Positions 16,244-21,979 of a DNA stretch of 40,198 nt are shown piece after piece. A program made the position numbers and the translations under genes. The DNA comes from a virus. The notes under the pieces are model-generated. The model saw nothing but the letters and a program-made list of their open reading frames with translations. It was not told the origin of the DNA and searched no databases. Each line of letters starts with the position of its first letter. The first letter of the stretch is position 1. The stretch spans positions 1-40,198 of the IMG/VR virus record IMGVR_UViG_3300045977_000165; one strand, 5' to 3'.

Positions 16244-16483
16244 ATGCAACGGGGGCAAGTCGGTGTTGTTGGTGTTGTACAAGAAACCGCGGACGAATAC
16301 GAGCTAACGCTGTATTCCGTGAGGGAGCGCAAACCGATCGCGATCGTGCGCGGATCGGTGGCGTACGTCGCGCGGGCGTTAGTCGCGTCGGGGCTTCCGC
16401 CTCTTATCACGCCCCTCGTGGAAAACGGGGATCTGCCCGAGCTCGCCCTCGTCGGCGGCAAGCCATCCGACCGGGGCACCTAG
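16244..16483 (+). CDS. Small rightward protein of unknown function in the control region, 79 aa
   Basis: The ATG at 16244 has one of the best ribosome-binding sites in the region (GAGGTGA, spacing six). The protein is alpha/beta-like (GQVGVVGVVQETADEYELTL, then IAIVRGSVAYVARALVAS). Its last 105 bases are antisense to the end of the XRE gene at 16379-16693. It has no known family. It may be a small regulator, or the frame may be a by-product of GC-rich DNA. Confidence 0.55.
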   Translation: MQRGQVGVVGVVQETADEYELTLYSVRERKPIAIVRGSVAYVARALVASGLPPLITPLVENGDLPELALVGGKPSDRGT

Positions 16484-16693
16484 TGCGCGCGCGAGTCGGA
16501 TAATGGTCGCTGCTTCGATTCCGGCGACGCGTTCGCCTGCTTCGAGCCGAGAGATCTGCGGCAGGGCAACGCGCGCTTTCGCGGCAAGAGCCGTTTGCGT
16601 CATCTGGGATCGCTCGCGTGCGTACCGCAGACGGGCCGGGAGTGTGGCGAGCTCTGGTGGTGGAGGAATCCTCTTAGGCACGGGTATCCCCAT
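16379..16693 (-). CDS. Second XRE-family transcriptional regulator, 104 aa
   Basis: An HTH_3 domain runs from about residue 16 to 70 (LPARLRYARERSQMTQTALA, then RVALPQISRLEAGERVAG, and ATIIRLARALGAPVGWLA). The C-terminal 25 residues are basic. It reads left, divergent from the Cro-like gene, as repressor/cro pairs do. The ATG at 16693 is preferred because GAGAAG precedes it; ATG 16714 or TTG 16720 in the same frame would extend it. Its 3' end overlaps the convergent gene at 16244-16483 by 105 bases. Confidence 0.8.
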   Translation of the reverse strand: MGIPVPKRIPPPPELATLPARLRYARERSQMTQTALAAKARVALPQISRLEAGERVAGIEAATIIRLARALGAPVGWLAADEGELGQIPVFHEGRDKRRKPRRD

Positions 16694-16702
16694 GCTTCTC
16701 TG

Positions 16703-16759
16703 TGTTGACGCCATTGGCAATATTTATTCTGTTGACAATCTTTTCTCTATGGTAATAAT
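16703..16759 (+). promoter_or_regulatory. Rightward promoter with paired TGTTGAC direct repeats
   Basis: TTGACA at 16732-16737 and AATAAT at 16754-16759 (16-base spacer) form a near-consensus promoter for the Cro-like gene at 16771. TGTTGAC occurs at 16703-16709 and again at 16730-16736, the second copy overlapping the -35. The palindrome GCCATTGGC lies between the two copies. The predicted start of transcription is only about five bases before the ATG, so the mRNA is probably leaderless. Confidence 0.65.
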
Positions 16760-16770
16760 CCTGCGGCAGA

Positions 16771-16995
16771 ATGAACCGCGGCGCTTTGGCACTGAAAAAG
16801 GCACTGAACAAGCGCGGCGCGCGAGCGAAGCTCGCGAAAGCGCTCGAGATATGGCCGGCCGTGGTGAGCCGATGGTTGAGTGGTGACCGGACCCCGGACA
16901 CCGTCCAGCGTGCGTACATCGAGGACGAATACGGGGTTTTCTGGCGCCTCTGGGACCAGGCTGCGCCCGGACCGCGGCGATCGGAGGCGGCGTGA
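16771..16995 (+). CDS. Cro-like small DNA-binding protein, 74 aa
   Basis: Residues 1-45 fit the Cro/YdaS-type HTH (ALKKALNKRGARAKLAKALE, then IWPAVVSRWLSGDRTP), the layout of short Cro proteins that read from the early rightward promoter. It is divergent from the XRE gene at 16379-16693. The promoter with consensus-like -35 and -10 lies directly upstream and no ribosome-binding site is present, which suggests leaderless translation. I infer that it represses the lysogenic regulator or its own promoter. Confidence 0.78.
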   Translation: MNRGALALKKALNKRGARAKLAKALEIWPAVVSRWLSGDRTPDTVQRAYIEDEYGVFWRLWDQAAPGPRRSEAA

Positions 16996-16997
16996 GC

Positions 16998-17564
16998 CTA
17001 CTGTCCGGCGCTCGCTTGGGTACGCGGCAGGAAGATCCATCCGTCGACGCCGGCGTGCACGCCCTCGAGCAGTCGCACCTTTGCGACGCCGGACGGAAGA
17101 ACTTCGATGAACCGGCACTTCGTTCCCGGTTCGACCCAAAGCCCGCCGCTGCGTTCGAAGAGTCGCAGCCGATCTTCGGCGCTGACTCCGGCTTGTCGGG
17201 CCGCCTGCAGGTCGGCGACCGCGTCGGGTTTTGTGAGAAAAGCGGTCGGCGCCGTCGGGTCGTTGGGCGTCCAGATTACGCAGCGGCTGGGTGTCGTCGG
17301 CTCCGGATAAGGCTGTTTCAGCGGCGGTTCTGCGGTCTGCGCGGGCGGCGGCGCGAGCCGCTCTGTGCGCTCTTTCTCCACGGCCATGGCCTCGGCGTGC
17401 ATCTGTTGGGCGGCTTCGCGGTTCGCGATTTGTTCGCAGTTACCGAGCTCAATCTGCCTGGCAACCGGGTCCTGATTGAAGGCGGCTGCAGTGCGGCACC
17501 GGTCGTACGGTGTTTGAGCGCAAGCCAGAAAGAGCAGCCCAGTCGAAGCGAGGAGCTTCCCCAT
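16998..17564 (-). CDS. Predicted lipoprotein, 188 aa
   Basis: The N-terminus MGKLLASTGLLFLAC is a signal peptide ending in a slightly unusual lipobox (FLAC, Phe at -3). Residues about 35-95 are helical and then Pro-rich, which suits a spacer crossing the periplasm. The C-terminal 60 residues (CRFIEVLPSGVAKVRLLEG, then VDGWIFLPRTQ) resemble an SH3-like barrel. It is transcribed against the surrounding early genes, as prophage-expressed accessory genes often are. Superinfection exclusion or surface alteration is a reasonable guess, not shown. Its ATG overlaps the rightward ATG at 17563. Confidence 0.78.
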   Translation of the reverse strand: MGKLLASTGLLFLACAQTPYDRCRTAAAFNQDPVARQIELGNCEQIANREAAQQMHAEAMAVEKERTERLAPPPAQTAEPPLKQPYPEPTTPSRCVIWTPNDPTAPTAFLTKPDAVADLQAARQAGVSAEDRLRLFERSGGLWVEPGTKCRFIEVLPSGVAKVRLLEGVHAGVDGWIFLPRTQASAGQ

Positions 17565-17706
17565 GCGGCCTAATCTACCACGGCCGCTTTACGAGCGGGT
17601 GCCGCTGTCGCTCGCCGACCGCCTCACCCTTGCCGTGCTTGGCGCGTTCGTCGTTGCTCTTTTGGCTGGGCTTGCGCTCGGCACACCACCGGAGATCCAC
17701 CCATGA
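17563..17706 (+). CDS. Small single-pass membrane protein, 47 aa
   Basis: The frame reads MRPNLPRPLYERVPLSLADR and then a hydrophobic helix (LTLAVLGAFVVALLAGLALG, about residues 21-40) before a short hydrophilic end. AGGAG at 17551-17555 lies seven bases before the ATG, and the TGA overlaps the next ATG (ATGA). The start codon shares the bases CATG with the start of the leftward lipoprotein gene. The role is unknown. Small membrane proteins at this place may act in exclusion or in membrane targeting of early complexes. Confidence 0.65.
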   Translation: MRPNLPRPLYERVPLSLADRLTLAVLGAFVVALLAGLALGTPPEIHP

Positions 17707-17960
17707 GCGAATCTATCAATACGCGGCAGAGTCTCGATCTCGACCCCCCGACGGCGCGGTGCGCGAGCGTGCTTTGGAAGCTGCTCGGGGCGCCGAAGGC
17801 GGTCGTATCGCACTTCGTGATCAAGGCGGACGGGCAGGAGCTTCGCGCCACGCCGGCCGAGCTCGACGCGGCGCTCGCGCGATTCCGTGGGCATTCCGAA
17901 GAGCAGCCCGAAGCGTACCTCGCGCGGTTGGCGTCCACGGTTCGGAGCGCGTTCCGGTGA
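17703..17960 (+). CDS. Small early protein of unknown function, 85 aa
   Basis: The protein is mixed alpha/beta and soluble (RCASVLWKLLGAPKAVVSHF, then a helical C-terminal half, ELDAALARFRGHSEEQ). The start ATG overlaps the upstream stop and its own TGA overlaps the next GTG, which supports a coupled early operon. No motif is recognised. Confidence 0.75.
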   Translation: MSESINTRQSLDLDPPTARCASVLWKLLGAPKAVVSHFVIKADGQELRATPAELDAALARFRGHSEEQPEAYLARLASTVRSAFR

Positions 17961-18193
17961 CGGACGCCGAGCTGCGCGCTCATCTCATTGCCGCTGGCGC
18001 CTTGCGTCCGGCCGGGGCTCGGGTGCGCGTGGGCGTGGTATCGATGGACCACGCCGGGAAGCGTTCGGCGGCGGCTGATATCTTCTTCGGCGAAGGGCCC
18101 GAGATGGCGCAATTCGTCGTCGAAAACCCGAACGCCGACCCGGAAGTGAAAGTGATCTTGCGGCGCTGGCTTGCCCGCCGGGAGGCGGCGTGA
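17957..18193 (+). CDS. Small early protein of unknown function, 78 aa
   Basis: It starts at GTG 17957 (GTGA overlap). The N-terminal helix TDAELRAHLIAAGALRPAG is followed by a beta strand with VRVGVVSMDH and an acidic helical end. No known domain is seen. Its end overlaps the start of the excisionase-like gene (GTGA), whose ribosome-binding GGAGG lies at 18181-18185 inside this gene. Confidence 0.72.
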   Translation: MTDAELRAHLIAAGALRPAGARVRVGVVSMDHAGKRSAAADIFFGEGPEMAQFVVENPNADPEVKVILRRWLARREAA

Positions 18194-18543
18194 GCGATGC
18201 CCTCGACTGCCTCACCCCTGCCGACGTCGTTGCGTACCTGCAGTGCGGAAACCGCGAGGCTTGCGCGCTCATGCGCGAGCTCGGCGGGTGGCGCTGGAAA
18301 GACTCTTGGCGGATCAGAAAGGCGACCTTCGAAGCATGGCTAAAAAAGCAAGAGACGGTCTCTTTAGACGCGGCGGCGTCTGGTGGATTCGAACCGACCC
18401 GATCGAACGCAAAGCCAAAACCACCGGGTGCCGTGATCTTGCGGCTGCCCGTGGGTACCGCGCGGAGCGCGAACGCCTCGCGAAAGATCCGACATACGCA
18501 GCCGCGCAGGCGGAAAACCTCCAAGCAGCCTGCAATCGGTTGA
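18190..18543 (+). CDS. Excisionase-like winged-helix protein, 117 aa, overlapping int
   Basis: Residues 8-55 fit the MerR/Xis-like HTH_17 pattern: CLTPADVVAYLQCGNREACA, then a helix, a W-containing wing, and the closing I-KATFEAWLKKQ. These small proteins bend attachment-site DNA and steer the integrase towards excision. The frame continues 62 residues past the domain, 208 bases into the integrase gene in another frame. That tail is basic and low-complexity and may be incidental. The start GTG at 18190 has GGAGG five bases upstream. Confidence 0.7.
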   Translation: MSDALDCLTPADVVAYLQCGNREACALMRELGGWRWKDSWRIRKATFEAWLKKQETVSLDAAASGGFEPTRSNAKPKPPGAVILRLPVGTARSANASRKIRHTQPRRRKTSKQPAIG

Positions 18544-19622
18544 GCGAGACGCGTGCCGGGCTCGGGAAGTCGAGCGAGTACCACGAGACGAAGCTCGGGC
18601 ACTGGCTGCGCCTGTTCGGGGACGACGCTGCGCTCGCGCGTGTGGGGAGCCCCGAAGGCTTCGACGAGTACGTGCGGCAGCGACGGACCGAGGAAGCGTC
18701 AGACCACACGATCACGAAGGAAGTGAGCGTCATGCTCACGGTGCTACGGATGGCGAAGCGCGTCGGGCGGTACACGGGAGATCTCGAGGTGCTTCGACCC
18801 TTCGACCTTTCCGCCGGCTACGTGCCACGGACGCGGGCACTCACGGCTGCCGAGCTCGGGGCATTGCTCGGTGAGCTCGCCCCGGAGCGGGGCGCCTTCG
18901 TGGCGTTGTGCGTCGGGCTCGGCGTCCGGAAGGGCGAGGCGTTCGGGTTGCTGCCGGAGCACGTCGACGTCGAGGCTGGGCTCGTCCACGTCGCCGGCAC
19001 GAAGACTGCCGGCGCTCGGCGCACCCTGCCGATTCTTCCCCCGTTCCGTGGGCTCGTGGCGGCGGCAGCGGCACACCTGCCGTTGAAGCCGTGGTCACGC
19101 GGAAACTACCTGCGCGACCTGAAAGCGGCGTGCACGCGTGCGAAGATCGACCCCTGCACCCCGAACGACCTTCGTCGGACGCACGCGACCTTACTCCGGA
19201 ACGCCGGGGTAGATCGCGACGTCGTGCGTGGGCTGCTCGGTCACACGGCCGAGTCGGTCATGCTCGAGGCGGTGTACGACGCGCCGAAACCGCACGAGCT
19301 CGCAGCTCGAGCGGGTGAACTTGTAACAATGACGCGACAGCTCGAGGAGGCGATCGGCGAAAAGCTGAGTGGGCGGGCGGGGTTTCGAACCCCGGACATC
19401 CGGCTTGTAAGGCCCAACCAGAACGAGCACGACGAGGAGTCTCGTGCACTTACGACGCCGAGTGAGGACGGGCAAGGTCAGAGCGAGGCGGCGGACGTAA
19501 CAGAGACGCGACACTCGGCGGCGGCGCACGCGCTCGCGCTCGCAGCCGAAGGGGTGCTGAACCGCCGCGTGTTCATGGTACCGGGGGTCCGGTACCGCGG
19601 GAAGGCGGCGCGCCGTGCGTAA
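18336..19622 (+). CDS. int: Tyrosine integrase with attP inside its 3' end, 428 aa
   Basis: The catalytic core runs from about residue 155 to 330. R198 lies in VRKGEAFGL, a Lys candidate in GTKTAGARRT, R280 in NDLRRTHATLL, H303 in LLGHTAES, and the nucleophile Y314 in LEAVYDAP. The first His of the usual HxxR is replaced by N277. The N-terminal 150 residues contain the SAM-like core-binding domain and probably arm-binding strands. Residues about 346-361 are encoded by a tRNA-derived segment, and the last 65 residues are low-complexity. The ATG at 18336 lies inside the excisionase-like frame. It mediates insertion at a tRNA-Val gene. Confidence 0.88.
   Translation: MAKKARDGLFRRGGVWWIRTDPIERKAKTTGCRDLAAARGYRAERERLAKDPTYAAAQAENLQAACNRLSETRAGLGKSSEYHETKLGHWLRLFGDDAALARVGSPEGFDEYVRQRRTEEASDHTITKEVSVMLTVLRMAKRVGRYTGDLEVLRPFDLSAGYVPRTRALTAAELGALLGELAPERGAFVALCVGLGVRKGEAFGLLPEHVDVEAGLVHVAGTKTAGARRTLPILPPFRGLVAAAAAHLPLKPWSRGNYLRDLKAACTRAKIDPCTPNDLRRTHATLLRNAGVDRDVVRGLLGHTAESVMLEAVYDAPKPHELAARAGELVTMTRQLEEAIGEKLSGRAGFRTPDIRLVRPNQNEHDEESRALTTPSEDGQGQSEAADVTETRHSAAAHALALAAEGVLNRRVFMVPGVRYRGKAARRA
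19371..19416 (-). other. attP: Probable attP core: 3' part of a tRNA-Val(TAC) gene
   Basis: On the minus strand this segment reads as the anticodon loop (CTTACAA, anticodon TAC), the 3' anticodon strand, the variable loop, a perfect T-arm (CGGGG-TTCGAAA-CCCCG) and the 3' acceptor strand CCCGCCC with discriminator A. The 5' half of a tRNA is absent: the anticodon stem loses pairing at its outer end, and no GGGCGGG acceptor strand lies at the expected place. That is the signature of a phage attachment core, which restores the host tRNA after insertion. It lies entirely inside the int coding sequence. CCA is not encoded here. Confidence 0.8.
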
Positions 19623-19782
19623 GCGGCGGCGTTGTCCCCACGAGCGGCTGACCATCGTTCGAACGGTTGACGCCCTCGTCCGGGTCATGGACGGCAATAG
19701 CGATCCGTCGCTCCGCGCGCGGTACGCGCGTGACGCGCTCGTCGAGCACCTGAAAGCCATTACGTGGAGGTCCCGGCGGTGA
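19615..19782 (+). CDS. Small basic protein of unknown function, 55 aa
   Basis: The frame begins at GTG 19615, overlapping the end of int, and reads VRKRRRCPHERLTIVRTVDA and then a helical segment up to the stop at 19780-19782. The next gene's GTG overlaps this stop. It has an Arg/Lys-rich start and one Cys-Pro-His. No family is recognised. Coupling on both sides supports it. Confidence 0.5.
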   Translation: MRKRRRCPHERLTIVRTVDALVRVMDGNSDPSLRARYARDALVEHLKAITWRSRR

Positions 19783-20015
19783 GCGCCCCGGTCGATCTCG
19801 CCGCAGTCCGGCGCTTCCGCGCGACCCGTGCCGAGCGCGAGCGCCTGCCGCTCGTCGTGCAGCAGGTCGACGACACCGTGAACATCATCGTGGGGAACGC
19901 CGACGACGGCGCCGAGCTTTGGATCGACCCGGACCTCGCCGACGAAGTGGCCGACGAGCTGCACCGGGTAGCGGCGGCTGCCCGCGCTCGGGCGAACGAG
20001 GTGCGTCGTGGGTGA
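19779..20015 (+). CDS. Small early protein of unknown function, 78 aa
   Basis: The protein is helical with an acidic middle (QQVDDTVNIIVGNADDGAEL) and an Arg/Ala-rich end. GTG 19779 is chosen over GTG 19764 because TGGAGG lies eight bases upstream and the start overlaps the previous stop. The next gene starts eight bases before its end. No domain is recognised. Confidence 0.7.
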   Translation: MSAPVDLAAVRRFRATRAERERLPLVVQQVDDTVNIIVGNADDGAELWIDPDLADEVADELHRVAAAARARANEVRRG

Positions 20016-20256
20016 GATCGGCGACGGGCTGAACAAGCTCGAACGGAAGTACGGCAAAGGCCCGACGTACGGGCGGGGCGACCGGGATCTCATCTTGAAG
20101 CACGGCGTGCCCGAGTGGCTGGTGCGCTGCCGGCTGCTGCTGTCGGGTGAAGCGGCGGCGCGGGCAGACCGCGCGATCAAGCAGCTCGAGGCGCTACATA
20201 AGGAAGTGTTTCCGCGCGTGGCCGACCCGCACGAGCTCGCGCCCAAGGGGGACTGA
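20008..20256 (+). CDS. Small early protein of unknown function, 82 aa
   Basis: A charged helical protein (LNKLERKYGKGPTYGRGDRD, then PEWLVRCRLLLSGEAAARAD). There are no motifs I can name. The start GTG 20008 follows a GAGG and overlaps the upstream gene by eight bases. A 48-base gap with GGAAAGGAA separates it from the next gene. Confidence 0.7.
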   Translation: MGEIGDGLNKLERKYGKGPTYGRGDRDLILKHGVPEWLVRCRLLLSGEAAARADRAIKQLEALHKEVFPRVADPHELAPKGD

Positions 20257-20304
20257 AAACGCAGACGGTGCCGGGCCTGGTGCCGGCGCCGTGGAAAGGA
20301 ACGC

Positions 20305-20769
20305 ATGGCATCGAAGATCAACGACGTAAAGATCGAACGGGTTACCCGGAAGCTCCGCGTGGAGCTCACGACCGAAGAGGTGGCGAAGCGTGCCGACCGG
20401 TGCGCGCATCTCGTGGCAGAACGCTCCTCGAAAAAGGAGGCGCAGAAGAGCGCGACCGCGCACGCGAACGCGGAGATCAAGCAGCTCGACGCGGAGCTTT
20501 CGTCGCTCTCGAACGAGGTGCGGGATAAGGCGAAGTACTCCGACGTCGACTGCGAGCGCCGGTACAACTACCGGCTCGGGCGCGTCGAGGAGGTTCGGCT
20601 CGACACCAAGGCGGTGGTGAGCGAACGCGCCATGACGGGCGCCGAGCGGCAGCTCGAAAACGGGCTGAAGGAGCCGAAGGGAAAGAAGGGCGACGAGAAG
20701 GAGCCCGAGCTCCCGACGCGCAAGAAGAGCGGACGCAAAAAGGCCGGCGCTGCCGAGGTGTCGCCGTGA
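20305..20769 (+). CDS. Coiled-coil early protein, 154 aa
   Basis: Residues about 18-75 form a long amphipathic helix (VELTTEEVAKRADRCAHLVA, onward to KQLDAELSSLSNEVRDKAK). A beta segment with RRYNYRLGRVEEVRLDT follows. The last 40 residues are Lys/Glu-rich and disordered. The ATG at 20305 has GGAAAGGAA upstream. No family is recognised. The layout is like small phage proteins of replication clusters. Confidence 0.75.
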   Translation: MASKINDVKIERVTRKLRVELTTEEVAKRADRCAHLVAERSSKKEAQKSATAHANAEIKQLDAELSSLSNEVRDKAKYSDVDCERRYNYRLGRVEEVRLDTKAVVSERAMTGAERQLENGLKEPKGKKGDEKEPELPTRKKSGRKKAGAAEVSP

Positions 20770-21461
20770 GCACGCCGCAGATTGACGAGGCTCGCCTCGA
20801 GCGGATCAACAAGCGCGAGCTGCGTTCTGGATCGCACCCCGCGCCTCCGAACGGCACGGTCGAAGCGTGCGTCATGGAGGCAGTCGCCTACGTCGCGGGC
20901 GAGACGTGGAGCGACCATCCGACGTGCGCGTGCCCCGTGCTCGCGGCGTTCATGCGGGCTTGGAACGATGGGCTGCCATCGGACGCCGACCGAACGCGCT
21001 TGCTTCGGCCGCTGATTCCGAAGCTCGTCGGGTCGAAGTCGACGCCTGAAGTCGAGCGGCGCCGCGCTGACATGGCGGCGGATTGGTTCATACGCGTTTA
21101 CACCCCGACATGGCTCGGGATGGTGGACGGGCTCAAACCCGAGGCGGAAAAGCTTCGCGCGCTCGCGCCGCTTTCCGACCGCGCTTCTTTCGAAGCGGCG
21201 GTGCCCGTCGTGAAAGAAGCACAGAGATCGAGTGCCGCCGCGAGGGACGCCGCGAGGGACGCCGCGAGGGACGCCGCGAGGGACGCCGCGTGGGCCGCCG
21301 CGTGGGACGCCGCGAGTGCCGCCGCGAGTGCCGCCGCGAGGGACGCCGCGAGTGCCGCCGCGAAAAAGAAGTTCGAGCCCATTACGCTCGATCTCCAACA
21401 GTCGGCGCTCGAGCTCGTGGACCGCATGCTCGCCATCACTCCCGAAACGCTTGCGGCCTGA
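20766..21461 (+). CDS. Early protein with an Ala-Ala-Arg-Asp tetrapeptide tandem repeat, 231 aa
   Basis: Residues 1-155 appear folded and helical, with conserved-looking Cys-rich (HPTCACPVLAAF) and Trp-rich parts. Residues about 158-197 consist of ten tetrapeptides AARD, AAWA, AAWD or AASA, encoded by a 12-bp tandem DNA repeat. A helical end follows. Such Ala-rich tetrad repeats occur in uncharacterised phage and bacterial proteins. They would form a long helix whose length varies by slippage. No function is assigned. Confidence 0.78.
   Translation: MSTPQIDEARLERINKRELRSGSHPAPPNGTVEACVMEAVAYVAGETWSDHPTCACPVLAAFMRAWNDGLPSDADRTRLLRPLIPKLVGSKSTPEVERRRADMAADWFIRVYTPTWLGMVDGLKPEAEKLRALAPLSDRASFEAAVPVVKEAQRSSAAARDAARDAARDAARDAAWAAAWDAASAAASAAARDAASAAAKKKFEPITLDLQQSALELVDRMLAITPETLAA
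21237..21356 (+). repeat. Ten-unit 12-bp tandem repeat inside a gene
   Basis: The unit is GCCGCGAGGGAC with variants GCCGCGTGGGCC, GCCGCGTGGGAC and GCCGCGAGTGCC. The first four units are identical, which points to recent expansion. A length that is a multiple of three keeps the frame after slippage. The peptide is a periodic Ala-rich helix. Confidence 0.95.
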
Positions 21462-21979
21462 TGGTTATCGTGGGCGTAGATTGCTCTTACACCGGGCTCG
21501 GCCTCGTTGCCGTGCCCGGTGACTGGGGCCTTGACTGGCGACGTGTGAAGCGCGCCACGCTGCAGACCAAGCCCGGCGTGCCGCTCGTCGCGCGTGCCGG
21601 CGCTCTCGCTCGAGACGCGTGCCGGTGGATCGAATGGGCCGCCCGACACGGCGGGCTCGCCGTGTACATCGAGGGCGGGCTTTCGCGCGGTGGCAAGGGC
21701 GATTCGGTGCGAACGCAGAGCCGCCTAATCGGCGTCGTCGAGCACGAGCTTTACCGAGTGTTCGGCGTCGTCGCCGAGCACGCCGAGCAAGCAGCAATCC
21801 GGAAGCTGCTGCTCGGGTTCGAACCGTTCCGGGACAAGAAGCACGCGGTGATCGGAGTGCTGAAACAGCTCACACCCACGACGTGGGACCCGAACGAGTA
21901 CGACGCCTTTGCGGCAGCAAACTACGGGCTTTCGCAGCAGGGGCTCGCGTTCATCAGCGTGGCATCGGAGGCAGCATGA
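21461..21979 (+). CDS. RuvC-like Holliday junction resolvase / RNase H-fold nuclease, 172 aa
   Basis: The RNase H-fold acidic residues are visible: D7 in VGVDCSYTGLGL, E71 in VYIEGGLSRGG, and a final pair, E146 and D148, in NEYDAFAAANYG. The middle (RTQSRLIGVVEHEL) matches the RuvC/phage resolvase pattern. It would cleave branched recombination or replication intermediates before packaging. The length is usual for the family. The ATG overlaps the preceding stop (TGATG) and the stop overlaps the next ATG. Confidence 0.82.
   Translation: MVIVGVDCSYTGLGLVAVPGDWGLDWRRVKRATLQTKPGVPLVARAGALARDACRWIEWAARHGGLAVYIEGGLSRGGKGDSVRTQSRLIGVVEHELYRVFGVVAEHAEQAAIRKLLLGFEPFRDKKHAVIGVLKQLTPTTWDPNEYDAFAAANYGLSQQGLAFISVASEAA

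Noticed and set aside
18385-18410. GGTTCGAATCC-like element on the minus strand in the xis/int overlap
   Set aside because: The T-stem does not pair and no other tRNA parts are present.
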